32,099 nt of DNA, taken from assembly GCA_903922325.1 (NCBI GenBank), contig CAIXTG010000225.1, forward strand, positions 1-32,099, written 5' to 3'. Position 1 is the first letter of the stretch; each line of letters begins with the position of its first letter. The position numbers and the translations under genes are program-made. Shown here in pieces: positions 1 to 7,457 of the stretch. A model generated the notes under the pieces. It saw nothing but the letters and a program-made list of their open reading frames with translations. It did not search any database and was not told where the DNA came from. This DNA comes from an uncultured Actinomycetes bacterium (GTDB lineage: Bacteria > Actinomycetota > Actinomycetes > Nanopelagicales > Nanopelagicaceae).

Positions 1-10
1 ACTTCCACCA
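1..10 (+). tRNA. possible 3' end of a tRNA, cut by the window edge
   Basis: The first ten bases end in ACCA, as expected for a discriminator A plus encoded CCA, preceded by six bases that could be the 3' strand of an acceptor stem. A strong intrinsic terminator follows 20 bases later, as is usual after a tRNA gene. The rest of the molecule is outside the window, so isotype and even identity are uncertain. Confidence 0.4.
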
Positions 11-29
11 CGACTGTTTGGTAGTAAAC

Positions 30-58
30 GGGACTTGGTTAATCACCAAGTCCCTTTT
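30..58 (+). terminator. intrinsic terminator
   Basis: A perfect 10-bp stem (GGGACTTGGT at 30-39 with ACCAAGTCCC at 45-54), a 5-base loop and a TTTT run at 55-58 form a classical rho-independent terminator. It ends the transcript whose 3' end lies at the window start, probably a tRNA. Confidence 0.9.
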
Positions 59-142
59 GCTTTTCCGTGTTTATCTTTATCCACAAGATTTCCTACTAGC
101 AAATTTCACTAGTCCGTCAATGCGTAACTTCGTACTCGTGAT

Positions 143-217
143 GGGGGCGTGTTGTAATTGGCAGCCTGACAAATTACCAATTCGTCGGAACGGGTTCGAA
201 CCCCGTCGTCTCCACCA
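143..217 (+). tRNA. atypical tRNA-like gene, apparent anticodon ACC
   Basis: 75 bases fold as a tRNA. The acceptor stem 143-149/207-213 has 7 pairs (two G-U), the T arm 190-206 has a perfect 5-bp stem and TTCGAAC loop, and discriminator A214 is followed by encoded CCA. T8, A14, G18, G19 and A21 are in their canonical places. The D stem has only two pairs (T152-T167 and T153-C166 are mismatched). The anticodon stem 169-173/181-185 has one A-C mismatch. The loop 174-180 reads TTACCAA, giving anticodon ACC, which would decode GGU (Gly). That anticodon is unusual in bacteria and, with the weak D stem, suggests a diverged tRNA, a pseudogene, or a tRNA-like RNA. A terminator follows at 284. Confidence 0.55.
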
Positions 218-283
218 CAGTCTTAGTTAGCGCAATTCGATCTATTGGTAGTGATCACGGGAATTGCAGTAGCTGTGCGTGGG

Positions 284-316
284 AGGGCCTCGAGAAATCG
301 AGGCTCTTTCTATTTT
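284..316 (+). terminator. intrinsic terminator after the tRNA-like gene
   Basis: Stem 284-293 pairs with 298-307 (10 bp with one G-U) around a GAAA tetraloop, followed by a T-rich run. It ends the transcription unit containing the tRNA-like sequence at 143-217, showing that this unit is probably transcribed. The stretch 218-283 between them holds nothing else I can recognise. Confidence 0.85.
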
Positions 317-336
317 CCCCACTGATTATCCTGGGA

Positions 337-342
337 TAAACT
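337..342 (+). promoter_or_regulatory. -10 box TAAACT, leaderless start
   Basis: TAAACT ends exactly 6 bases before the ATG at 349 and no Shine-Dalgarno sequence fits between them, so transcription probably begins at or next to the start codon. The same arrangement recurs at many genes in the window. Confidence 0.6.
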
Positions 343-348
343 CTGTCC

Positions 349-672
349 ATGAAATTTCTAATCTCGGTAATTGATGACCTTGCTAATTCGGGCACCCCTG
401 CTGAAATGGTTGAGATTGGTAAGTTCAATGACTACCTGCGCGACAACGGCCATTGGTTCTTTGCTTGGGGGTTGCATGCGCCTGAATCAGCAACCGTTAT
501 TGATAATCGCGGGGGAGCAAACTTAAGCAGCGGCAAGCCATTATTTGATGCCAAAGAAAACTTCAGCGGGCTCTGGATTATTGAGGCAGCAGATAACGAA
601 ACTGCACGTATGTTGGCTTTTGAAGCTTCGAAAGCTTGCAACCGAAAAGTTGAGTTACGCCCTTTTCACTGA
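349..672 (+). CDS. YciI-like (YCII-related, DGPF-type) protein
   Basis: 107 residues, the usual size of the YCII-related ferredoxin-fold family. It opens with MKFLISVIDD, has a central segment where family members carry a 'dG P f' motif (here a GKPLFDAKE stretch around residues 62-70), and a final beta strand ending KVELRPFH. Family members are small soluble dimers with a proposed but mostly unproven enzymatic role; the specific reaction here is unknown. The start is supported by a -10 box exactly 6 bases upstream and by the absence of a ribosome-binding site, so the message is probably leaderless. It converges on the LacI-type regulator with only five bases between stops, so there is no room for a terminator. 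Confidence 0.8.
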   Translation: MKFLISVIDDLANSGTPAEMVEIGKFNDYLRDNGHWFFAWGLHAPESATVIDNRGGANLSSGKPLFDAKENFSGLWIIEAADNETARMLAFEASKACNRKVELRPFH

Positions 673-677
673 GAAAT

Positions 678-1667
678 TTAAGAAATAGCTCTGGTAGAGC
701 CACGATCTACAAAATCGCCAACCCATAGTTCGCTCTTCTTTTTGCGTACATTTTTATCCGCGGCCATAACTTCAACCATTATTTTTCCAGAGGACCGAGC
801 CATCTCATAAGCATTAAATGCAATTGTCGAGATCTTTGGGTTTGAAGATTCAGCTTGCTCTTCAAGAATATTGACGCCAATGATCGATAGTTCATCCGGA
901 ATAGACAATCCGTATTGAGCAGCAGCATCAACAAATGCCGTAGTTACATAGTCAAGTAATGAAATTACCCCGGTAATTTCTGAATGATCCTGCTTGAAGT
1001 TTTTCGCTAGTGCATTTCCGCCAATCAATGTATTGGCAACCGAAATAACTTTCAATTTAAGTTTGAGTGCCGATGCGACTTTCTTTAGGTAAGGATTAAG
1101 TTCTGAAGTTGTGGCAAGAACGCCAATATTTATATGACCTAATTCTTTAAGGTGTTCTAAACCTAATTTGTAAACCGATTCAAAATCTCTGTCAACGAAG
1201 TTGTAAGCGAAGTCAAATTTCGCACGACCAAGAATGACAAATGGAATGTTTGCACGATTTAGTGAGTGAACACGTTGGTCTTCATCGGTGACATCCATCA
1301 AAATTACTCCGCCAGAAAAATTCAGTTTAATCAGAGCTTCAATTTCAGCATTCTTATCATTGGAAAATGGCCAGATCACACTGTGAGAACCGGATTCTCT
1401 TACCCCAGTAACAATTCCATCTAACAAAGCGCCATCAATCTGCGATGGTGGTGCTTCGAATGGATTGGCAGTTAAAATTGTGACCATACGTGGAGCGCCG
1501 CTAGCTAAAGCTGCGGCCGCATAATTTGCCTTGTAACCAGTCTGCTCAATTGCGGCCATAACTCGTTGCTTAGTGGCTTCACTAATCGAGCGCCTGCCCG
1601 AGATGGCGTAGGAGACCGTGCTTTCAGATACGCCAGCTAGTTTGGCGATATCCGCGCGCGTAGTCAT
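678..1667 (-). CDS. LacI-family transcriptional repressor
   Basis: 329 residues, typical for the LacI/GalR family. The N-terminal helix-turn-helix plus hinge helix spans about residues 2-58 (IAKLAGVSESTVSYAISGR, then RVMAAIEQTGYKANYAAAAL). The rest is a periplasmic-binding-protein-like ligand-sensing core. A good Shine-Dalgarno (GGAGG, complement of 1672-1676) precedes the ATG. It is transcribed divergently from the sugar transporter genes, and a perfect 14-bp palindrome with a central CG, typical of LacI-family operators, lies just downstream of their predicted promoter. It is therefore most likely the local repressor, released by a sugar imported by the neighbouring transporter. The ligand cannot be read from sequence. 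Confidence 0.93.
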   Translation of the reverse strand: MTTRADIAKLAGVSESTVSYAISGRRSISEATKQRVMAAIEQTGYKANYAAAALASGAPRMVTILTANPFEAPPSQIDGALLDGIVTGVRESGSHSVIWPFSNDKNAEIEALIKLNFSGGVILMDVTDEDQRVHSLNRANIPFVILGRAKFDFAYNFVDRDFESVYKLGLEHLKELGHINIGVLATTSELNPYLKKVASALKLKLKVISVANTLIGGNALAKNFKQDHSEITGVISLLDYVTTAFVDAAAQYGLSIPDELSIIGVNILEEQAESSNPKISTIAFNAYEMARSSGKIMVEVMAADKNVRKKKSELWVGDFVDRGSTRAIS

Positions 1668-1688
1668 CTGCTACCTCCTCACTTTTTA

Positions 1689-1722
1689 GGCAAATAGGGC
1701 CAATACCCTTGACTCATTTGCC
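1689..1722. repeat. nested inverted repeat upstream of the transporter promoter
   Basis: GGCAAAT (1689-1695) is repeated in inverted form as ATTTGCC (1716-1722), and a second pair AGGG (1696-1699)/CCCT (1706-1709) is nested inside. The outer arms flank the -35 box at 1709-1714. It could be a second regulator site or an autoregulatory site for the divergent LacI gene; no protein can be assigned. Confidence 0.4.
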
Positions 1723-1737
1723 GACTATGCGTAGATT
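1709..1737 (+). promoter_or_regulatory. sigma-70-type promoter of the sugar transporter
   Basis: TTGACT (1709-1714) and TAGATT (1732-1737) are separated by 17 bases, a near-consensus housekeeping promoter. Transcription should start near 1744, placing the palindromic operator immediately downstream. Confidence 0.8.
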
Positions 1738-1746
1738 ACATCACTA

Positions 1747-1760
1747 TCGACGCGCGTCGA
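1747..1760. promoter_or_regulatory. LacI-family operator, perfect 14-bp palindrome
   Basis: TCGACGCGCGTCGA is a perfect palindrome with a central CG, as found in LacI/GalR-family operators. It covers about +4 to +17 of the predicted transcript of the binding-protein gene, a position where bound repressor would block initiation or early elongation. The partner is very probably the divergent regulator encoded at 678-1667. Confidence 0.82.
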
Positions 1761-1786
1761 CTATATATGAAAATTAAGGGGAGTTT

Positions 1787-2980
1787 ATGAAGATGCAACG
1801 TTTAGGAGTTGGTCTCCTAGCAGTTTCATTAGCATTTCTTGGCTCAATCGCGCCGGCTCAAGCAGCAGGTACGTTGACAGTTTGGGTTAACTCAGGTGAA
1901 GAAGCGGCATATAAGGCAGCTTCAGAAGCTTGGGCAAGTAAGAATGGCGTGACTGTAAACATCGTAGCTAAGTGTGGTCTTGGTGATTGCGGCATGAGCA
2001 AGCTTGGACCTGCGGGCGCTGGTCCTGATCTTTTCACCGCTTCACACGACAACACGGGTGCCTTAGTTAAGTCTGGCGTAGTTACTTCTCTTAGTTCGGT
2101 AATTAAGAAGAGCGCCTATCCAGCTGCTGTTACTTCGGGTATAAGTTTTAATTATCAGCAATGGGGTATCCCAATTGCTGTAAGCAATATTGCTTTGGCA
2201 ACAAATCTAACTCTTGTTCCAACAGGTGCACCTAAGACTTGGAAGGATTTAGAAAATACCGCCACTTCTCTAATCGCATCTGGAAAAGCCTCCGTTGGAA
2301 TTGTTACTCACATCGATGGTTACTTCATGCAACCATTTTTTGACTCTATTGGTGGATATGTATTTTCTAATAAGAATGGTTCATACATAAATACAAAGCA
2401 GGTTGGTCTAAACTCAAAGGCGTTAATGAAGAACGCAGCTTTGATGGATGGCTGGCTTGCAGCCAAGATATTTGATAAGTCAAATACTTATGATGGATCT
2501 AACTTCTCAAACGGTAAAGCTCCATATGCAATTGTTGGCCCTTGGTCAATTGATGGCCTAGATAAAGCTGGAGTTAAGTATGAAATCTCCAGCATTCCAG
2601 CTGTAAATGGCGGAACTGCTAGAGCATTCAGTGGCGTTACAGCTGTTTACATGAACAGATTCACTAAGAACAACTTGTTAGCCCGTAAGTACCTAGTTGA
2701 AGTTGTCCAAACAGCAGCTTTCAGCAAAGCAATTACAAAGGCAAATAACAGCTACCCAGCAAACATCGAAGCAGCAGCAACTGTTGATGCAAAGAGCGTT
2801 GCTGGCAAGTTTGGAGCCTATGGCGCTCTATGTATTCCAATGCCAAATGTTTCAGAAATGAACAATGTTTGGACTTACTGGAATAACGCATTCGCAGATT
2901 GGGCAAGCGGAAAAGCTAAGTTCGGAGCAGCAATGGATTCTGCGGCAAAGAACTTAAATACTGCGCTAGGCAATAAATAA
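1787..2980 (+). CDS. sugar ABC transporter substrate-binding protein (MalE-like)
   Basis: 397 residues, the usual length of the family-1 (MalE-type) solute-binding proteins. A signal peptide occupies residues 1-26 with an AQA cleavage site; there is no lipobox cysteine, so it is not obviously a lipoprotein. The mature protein begins AGTLTVWVNSGEE, typical for this family, and contains the GPDLF and GPWSIDG segments common in maltose-type binding proteins. A strong ribosome-binding site (AAGGGGAG, 1776-1783) precedes the ATG. It is first in the operon with MalF- and MalG-like permeases, under a LacI-family operator. It captures an oligosaccharide or related carbohydrate outside the membrane; the exact sugar is unknown. 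Confidence 0.92.
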   Translation: MKMQRLGVGLLAVSLAFLGSIAPAQAAGTLTVWVNSGEEAAYKAASEAWASKNGVTVNIVAKCGLGDCGMSKLGPAGAGPDLFTASHDNTGALVKSGVVTSLSSVIKKSAYPAAVTSGISFNYQQWGIPIAVSNIALATNLTLVPTGAPKTWKDLENTATSLIASGKASVGIVTHIDGYFMQPFFDSIGGYVFSNKNGSYINTKQVGLNSKALMKNAALMDGWLAAKIFDKSNTYDGSNFSNGKAPYAIVGPWSIDGLDKAGVKYEISSIPAVNGGTARAFSGVTAVYMNRFTKNNLLARKYLVEVVQTAAFSKAITKANNSYPANIEAAATVDAKSVAGKFGAYGALCIPMPNVSEMNNVWTYWNNAFADWASGKAKFGAAMDSAAKNLNTALGNK

Positions 2981-2994
2981 ATCTGCTTAAAGTG

Positions 2995-3030
2995 GGGGTC
3001 CTGGAGTCGAGGGAATCCAGGACCCCTTTA
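2995..3030 (+). terminator. intra-operon stem-loop, probably partial terminator
   Basis: A perfect 11-bp stem (GGGGTCCTGGA, 2995-3005, with its complement at 3016-3026) and a 10-base loop follow the binding-protein gene. It is followed by TTTA and, six bases later, TTTTT rather than an uninterrupted T run, so termination is probably incomplete. Such hairpins commonly protect the upstream message and reduce expression of permease genes relative to the binding protein. Confidence 0.75.
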
Positions 3031-3077
3031 AGCATTTTTCAAGCGTAATCTGGGCTAGATGGAATGGGGGTTTAAGT

Positions 3078-4610
3078 GTGAAAAAGATTTCAATGTCTAA
3101 AATATTGAGATATTTACTTACTTACGGCCTCATTACCCTGATCTTGGTGATGGCCACCAAGTTTCTGCAAGACAGAGCTTGGTTCTTATCTATATTTTTC
3201 TATCTCTCAGCTTCATTAATTTTTTCAACTTATGTAATCAGCAAGAAGACACCAGGCAAGTATTTACTACCAGGCGTTTTGCTTCTTTGCCTCTTTCATA
3301 TTTATCCAGCCTTTTATTCAGGTGCGGTGGCTTTTACCAATGATTCAAATGGCCATCAACTCTCGAAGACGCAAGCAATTGATGCAATTTTGCAAGATTC
3401 CAAGATTCCAGTTCAGACTGAATTGCCAATTAATTACCAGGTAGTTCTCAAAGATTCTACTCGTGAAGTTTTCCTAGTTTTTAAGTACTCAGATTCATTT
3501 TACTGGATCGGAAATTCAAAATCAGTCGTAAAACTCGATCAGAGTCAATTAAAGTTTTCTATTAACGGACAGATCCAATCAGTTGATGGGCAGAAGGTCC
3601 TAGCTTCAGATCAAGTCGAACGATATATAAACCAAATTCAAAACATCACGATTAAGATGGCAAGTGAAATAACTCTTCAACCGATAGACCTAGAAACTTT
3701 AGAAGCGTCACAACCGGTTTTTACCTACAATGCCAGCGTAGATCAGCTTACAAATATTCTCTCCGGCGAGAAATACCAGCCTAATGACAACGGTCAGATG
3801 GTCAGCGATTCAGGTGAGCTTCTTTACCCAGGCTGGAAAGCCAATATTGGGTGGCGCAATTTCACATCAGTAATAACAGATAAAGAGATGCGTACTCCGC
3901 TATTGGCGGTTCTCACTTGGACAATCGTGAATGCATTTCTAATTGTTACCTTTGGATTCTTATTTGGCCTTGTTTTAGCTTTAATATTCAACTATAAACA
4001 TATGAGGTCTAAGCGGTTCTACCGAACTATTTTTATAATTCCGCTAGCGATTCCCAGCGTTCTTTCAATTCTGGTTTGGTCTGGTTTATTTACCGCCGAG
4101 ACAGGTGTGATTGATCGGATTTTTCATATTTCGACCCCTTGGTTAACCGACCCATGGTGGGCACGTGTGGCTGTGTTAATTGTTGAACTTTGGTCAACTT
4201 TTCCTTACATGTTTCTCATCTCTACTGGCGCCATCCAGGCGATACCTAGTGAAATTTTGGAAGCCGCAGAGATTGATGGAGCATCACCAACTAAAACATT
4301 CACTCAAATAAAACTTCCGCTCGTAGTCAGAACAGTTGCACCGCTACTGATCGCATCCGGTGCAATGGCCTTAAACAATTTTGGCGCAATCTATTTACTA
4401 ACCGGCGGTGGGCCGACATTTTCAAATTCAAATGGAAATGCAGGTGCCACAGATATCTTGATTTCTTATACCTACAAGCTTGCATTCAATGGTCAAGAAG
4501 GAAATAACTACGGCTTAGCGAGTGCACTTTCCATTCTCAACTTTGTTTTGGTGGGAGCAATATCGCTTTACGGGCTCCGAAAAATGAAGACCATGGAAGA
4601 GATAAATTAA
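3078..4610 (+). CDS. sugar ABC transporter permease, MalF-like
   Basis: 510 residues, close to E. coli MalF (514). Three hydrophobic segments lie near residues 9-27, 32-54 and 61-86. A large extracytoplasmic domain of about 180 residues follows (around 90-270), then the conserved membrane domain. The EAA loop that contacts the ATPase is at about 395-413 (EAAEIDGASPTKTFTQIKLP). The GTG start is supported by a GGGGG ribosome-binding stretch eight bases upstream. It ends directly against the next permease gene. With that partner it forms the membrane channel for the sugar taken up by the upstream binding protein. The large extra domain is characteristic of maltose/maltodextrin-type systems, which hints at but does not prove that substrate. 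Confidence 0.92.
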   Translation: MKKISMSKILRYLLTYGLITLILVMATKFLQDRAWFLSIFFYLSASLIFSTYVISKKTPGKYLLPGVLLLCLFHIYPAFYSGAVAFTNDSNGHQLSKTQAIDAILQDSKIPVQTELPINYQVVLKDSTREVFLVFKYSDSFYWIGNSKSVVKLDQSQLKFSINGQIQSVDGQKVLASDQVERYINQIQNITIKMASEITLQPIDLETLEASQPVFTYNASVDQLTNILSGEKYQPNDNGQMVSDSGELLYPGWKANIGWRNFTSVITDKEMRTPLLAVLTWTIVNAFLIVTFGFLFGLVLALIFNYKHMRSKRFYRTIFIIPLAIPSVLSILVWSGLFTAETGVIDRIFHISTPWLTDPWWARVAVLIVELWSTFPYMFLISTGAIQAIPSEILEAAEIDGASPTKTFTQIKLPLVVRTVAPLLIASGAMALNNFGAIYLLTGGGPTFSNSNGNAGATDILISYTYKLAFNGQEGNNYGLASALSILNFVLVGAISLYGLRKMKTMEEIN

Positions 4611-5498
4611 ATGAAAATTGCCCTTTTATTAGATTCAAAAAAGTTCAAGTTTTGGATGCGCAAAGTTTTGTGGCGTCACCTAGTTGGATTCGTAGTTGTT
4701 GCATTTTCAGTCTTTCCTTTGATCTGGATGATCTCTGGTGCCTTTGATGTAACTGGCCAGATAAGCACTCAAATGCTAATTCCTACTCACAAGGGCTTAG
4801 ATAACTTTGTTCAGCTATTCTCTAATTCAAGTAAACCCTTCTTGATTTGGACCAGAAACTCAATGGTCGTGGCTATTTCAGCCTCGGTCATGCAAGTTGG
4901 TATTGGCGCTTTAGCCGCGTATACCTTGAGCCGCCACCGATTTAAAGGTCGCAAACTAACTCTCTCAACAATCCTAATAGTGCAGATGTTTCCGCAATTA
5001 CTGGCCGCGACCTCTCTTTTCCTAATTATAAATACTTTCGGAAAATCATTTATGTTCTTAGGTCTCGGCCATCAGTTGCCTTTAATACTTGTATTCGGTG
5101 GCTCAGCACTTGGCGTAAATACCTGGATGCTAAAGAGCTTCTTTGATACTTTGCCAACAGAGATCGATGAAGCTGCCAAAATTGACGGAGCAGATCACTT
5201 CCAGATTTTCCGAAAGATAATCGTTCCATTAGCAACACCGATTTTTGTAGTTACCTTCTTGCTCTCTTTCATTGGAATTCTGAATGAGTACTTAATAACC
5301 TCAGTAATTCTTGGTCTTGATGGAAATAAGATGACAGTAGCTGTCGGATTGCAGCAGTTTATTTACGGCCAATACGGCAAGAATTGGGGCCCATTTACTG
5401 CCGGCGCACTCTTGGCGACAATCCCAGTTCTTACGCTCTTTATTTTCCTGCAAAAGCATTTAGTTTCAGGTCTAGTCAGCGGATCAACCAAAGGATGA
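4611..5498 (+). CDS. sugar ABC transporter permease, MalG-like
   Basis: 295 residues, matching MalG (296 in E. coli). Six hydrophobic segments are visible, beginning near residues 23-43, with the EAA loop at about 187-206 (EAAKIDGADHFQIFRKIIVP). The ATG follows the stop of the MalF-like gene with no intervening base, indicating translational coupling. It is the second half of the permease heterodimer. No ATPase gene follows. In actinobacteria a shared MsmK/MalK-type ATPase encoded elsewhere commonly energises several such importers, so this one probably depends on such a protein. Confidence 0.92.
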   Translation: MKIALLLDSKKFKFWMRKVLWRHLVGFVVVAFSVFPLIWMISGAFDVTGQISTQMLIPTHKGLDNFVQLFSNSSKPFLIWTRNSMVVAISASVMQVGIGALAAYTLSRHRFKGRKLTLSTILIVQMFPQLLAATSLFLIINTFGKSFMFLGLGHQLPLILVFGGSALGVNTWMLKSFFDTLPTEIDEAAKIDGADHFQIFRKIIVPLATPIFVVTFLLSFIGILNEYLITSVILGLDGNKMTVAVGLQQFIYGQYGKNWGPFTAGALLATIPVLTLFIFLQKHLVSGLVSGSTKG

Positions 5499-5634
5499 GG
5501 TAAAACGCCAAAGATTCCGAATTAATAAGACAACCATGAAGATGAAGGTTTGATGGGACAGTTCTTGGTAGAGAAAGAAATATCTTCTGCATTGCCTTCA
5601 GCCACATATACAAACTAAAAGGGATACTTAACCC

Positions 5635-6489
5635 ATGATTGAGATTGAGCAATTTCAAGTTCGAGGCCTTACTGGAGCAGTTTATAAAGTTCGTTTTGGT
5701 TCGCGCACAGTTGATTACTGGGCGCCTGCAAATCCCGGGCACCATGTTCTCGTTGCTCACGACGGCCAGAATATTTTTGACAAGCGCAATATCGGAATCA
5801 ATCCTCATCAGAGAGCAACTTGGGAGCTAGCTAAATCTGCGGCCAGAATTGCTGAATTAAATGATCTAACGCCGCCAACCGTAATCGGCGTTTATCACAC
5901 CCCTTATGTCGAAGATAATTTGGGTCGGGTAAAGGAATACACACCCACACAATTTATGAATAAGCGAGAAGACTGGGCACCAGTTAGTTATGGCTTGTAT
6001 CCGGAAAATGTAGATGCTTTTCTTAGTGGTCTAAATGCCGATGAACATATTGAAAATATAGTTAATGAAATTGTCCCAACAATTACCCAAAAAATTGGGC
6101 AAACATATTCCCCTGAAACCACTGCATTACTGGGCGCAAGTATGGGCGGATTAGCTGCGATCTATGGTGTAATTCGAAAGCCTGACTTTTTTCACACCGC
6201 GCTTAGCTTCTCGCCACATTGGATTATTGGCGGAAACAAACTCGCTGAAAATCTTATGAACGCATTCCCGGAACCCGGCACTCATAAGCTCTGGATGAGC
6301 CGTGGCACAAAAGGTTTAGACGCTAAATATGAAGAGCCACAAGATCTGGCTACAGAATTAATTAAGGCGCGTGGTTATCGCGAAGGCACAGACCTTAGAT
6401 ATCGCACTCTAAATCATGGCGCACATTCAAATGCCACATGGGCTAGATATGTTCCCGATGCTCTTAACTTCTGGCTAAGTCAAGGTTAG
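5635..6489 (+). CDS. alpha/beta-hydrolase, putative esterase (esterase D/enterochelin esterase type)
   Basis: 284 residues with the fold signature of the putative-esterase family (PF00756-like). An early HVLVAHDGQNIF strand-turn is near residues 37-48, the nucleophile elbow GASMGG has Ser169, and a C-terminal GAHSNATW carries the likely catalytic His264. There is no signal peptide, so it should act in the cytoplasm. A GGGA ribosome-binding stretch lies about nine bases before the ATG. It lies 136 bases downstream of the sugar permease genes on the same strand and may be co-expressed, for example to de-esterify an imported acylated carbohydrate; that link is inference. Its stop overlaps that of the convergent next gene by four bases. 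Confidence 0.82.
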   Translation: MIEIEQFQVRGLTGAVYKVRFGSRTVDYWAPANPGHHVLVAHDGQNIFDKRNIGINPHQRATWELAKSAARIAELNDLTPPTVIGVYHTPYVEDNLGRVKEYTPTQFMNKREDWAPVSYGLYPENVDAFLSGLNADEHIENIVNEIVPTITQKIGQTYSPETTALLGASMGGLAAIYGVIRKPDFFHTALSFSPHWIIGGNKLAENLMNAFPEPGTHKLWMSRGTKGLDAKYEEPQDLATELIKARGYREGTDLRYRTLNHGAHSNATWARYVPDALNFWLSQG

Positions 6490-6911
6490 TTGAAGTAAGC
6501 GATTATTGCGCCAGCGATACTTAAGTTAATTGCATCGTTGGCAGTTTCAATTATCCAAACCTTTAGCGATTCGCCGCCGAATAATCGGTGACTTAACGAT
6601 GCACACATTGCAATTCCAAAACCAAGCGCGAAACCGATGCCAGCTCCAGTTGTAACGCTAATTTCTGTATTTTGCCCAAGTGAATTAATGATTAAGCCAA
6701 GGGTTAAAGTTTGAATTGCTAGACCGAGAATAGTGCCGCCGAAAAGAAGTGCTGGCTTGTTCTGGCTCGAATTTAGTTGACCAGATGCAATTCCCTTAGC
6801 TTTCATCCAAACCGGATAGAAAGTCTTAGGGCCAAACCAGATCGCCCCGCTAATGAAGGAAACGAAGAAGGCAATGATTAAACCAATGAGATTAAGGCCT
6901 GTAAATGTCAT
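6486..6911 (-). CDS. DUF1761 family membrane protein
   Basis: 141 residues with about four hydrophobic helices and the family's early GAIWFGPKTFYPVWMK segment (residues 22-37), where DUF1761 proteins have a conserved small-x-x-W-Y/F-x-P-x-x-F-x-x-x-W pattern. The function of this family is not established; it is an inner-membrane protein of unknown role. A TACAAT box ends 7 bases before the ATG (complement of 6919-6924), with no ribosome-binding site, suggesting a leaderless message. Its stop codon interlocks with that of the convergent esterase gene (TTAG). Confidence 0.8.
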   Translation of the reverse strand: MTFTGLNLIGLIIAFFVSFISGAIWFGPKTFYPVWMKAKGIASGQLNSSQNKPALLFGGTILGLAIQTLTLGLIINSLGQNTEISVTTGAGIGFALGFGIAMCASLSHRLFGGESLKVWIIETANDAINLSIAGAIIAYFN

Positions 6912-6971
6912 GACAGAAATTGTAGAGCGTAGATAAATGAAAACTTTGGAAGGTTAGATAAGTTTCGCGGT

Positions 6972-6977
6972 TACACT
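6972..6977 (+). promoter_or_regulatory. -10 box TACACT, leaderless start
   Basis: TACACT ends exactly 6 bases before the ATG at 6984, and no ribosome-binding site is present, so the acetyltransferase message probably begins at its start codon. Confidence 0.6.
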
Positions 6978-6983
6978 GAATCT

Positions 6984-7457
6984 ATGAGCGTAATTTTAAG
7001 GCCCTACCTACAATGTGAATTCGATCGTGCTTGTGAAATCAGAGAGATTGATTCCGATGAAAGACGCGAACGTTTCCGCTTAAGATTTGAAAAAAGCGAC
7101 GACTGGTATGACCACTATTTCCATTTAGCTATTGAATCCGATGGAGTATTAGTGGGCGATTTTCAATTAAGAAAATGCGACAAAACTATGCCTGAAGGTT
7201 CTTGGGAAATGGGACTAGAGATCGCAGCAGAATCTCGTGGTAAAGGTATTGGAACCAAAGCGCTACTTGCTGGCACTGAATACGCCTTTGCGCATGGAGC
7301 GCATCGCGTTCAGGGATCTACTGAAGAATCAAATATTGCAATGCGCAGGAGTTTTGATAAGGCTGGTTGGAAATTTGAAGGCGTGCAGAAGGCGCTGTTT
7401 CTAGAAGCCGGCATTCCGGTTGATTACTACTCCTACGCTGCGACTAAATTTGATTAG
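6984..7457 (+). CDS. GNAT-family N-acetyltransferase (RimJ/RimL type)
   Basis: 157 residues. The acetyl-CoA-binding motif A is clear at about residues 84-96 (ESRGKGIGTKAL, matching the R/Q-x-x-G-x-G/A pattern), and the C-terminal SFDKAGWKFEGVQ segment is typical of RimJ/RimL-like enzymes that acetylate protein N-termini or small amines. The substrate is unknown. A TACACT box exactly 6 bases before the ATG suggests a leaderless message. It converges on the DinB-like gene with a 4-base overlap of stops. Confidence 0.85.
   Translation: MSVILRPYLQCEFDRACEIREIDSDERRERFRLRFEKSDDWYDHYFHLAIESDGVLVGDFQLRKCDKTMPEGSWEMGLEIAAESRGKGIGTKALLAGTEYAFAHGAHRVQGSTEESNIAMRRSFDKAGWKFEGVQKALFLEAGIPVDYYSYAATKFD

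Noticed and set aside
143-217. 3' end of a tmRNA (ssrA), because of the CTCCACCA end
   Set aside because: A complete acceptor stem partner, D-loop residues and an anticodon loop lie within 75 bases, and a terminator at 30-58 lies where the tmRNA body would have to be.
18-230. Open reading frame of 70 codons
   Set aside because: It runs through an intrinsic terminator and the tRNA-like gene and has no ribosome-binding site; not a protein gene.
5499-5634. Promoter for the esterase gene (TTGCCT at 5592)
   Set aside because: No -10 box at acceptable spacing; read-through from the sugar operon is equally possible.
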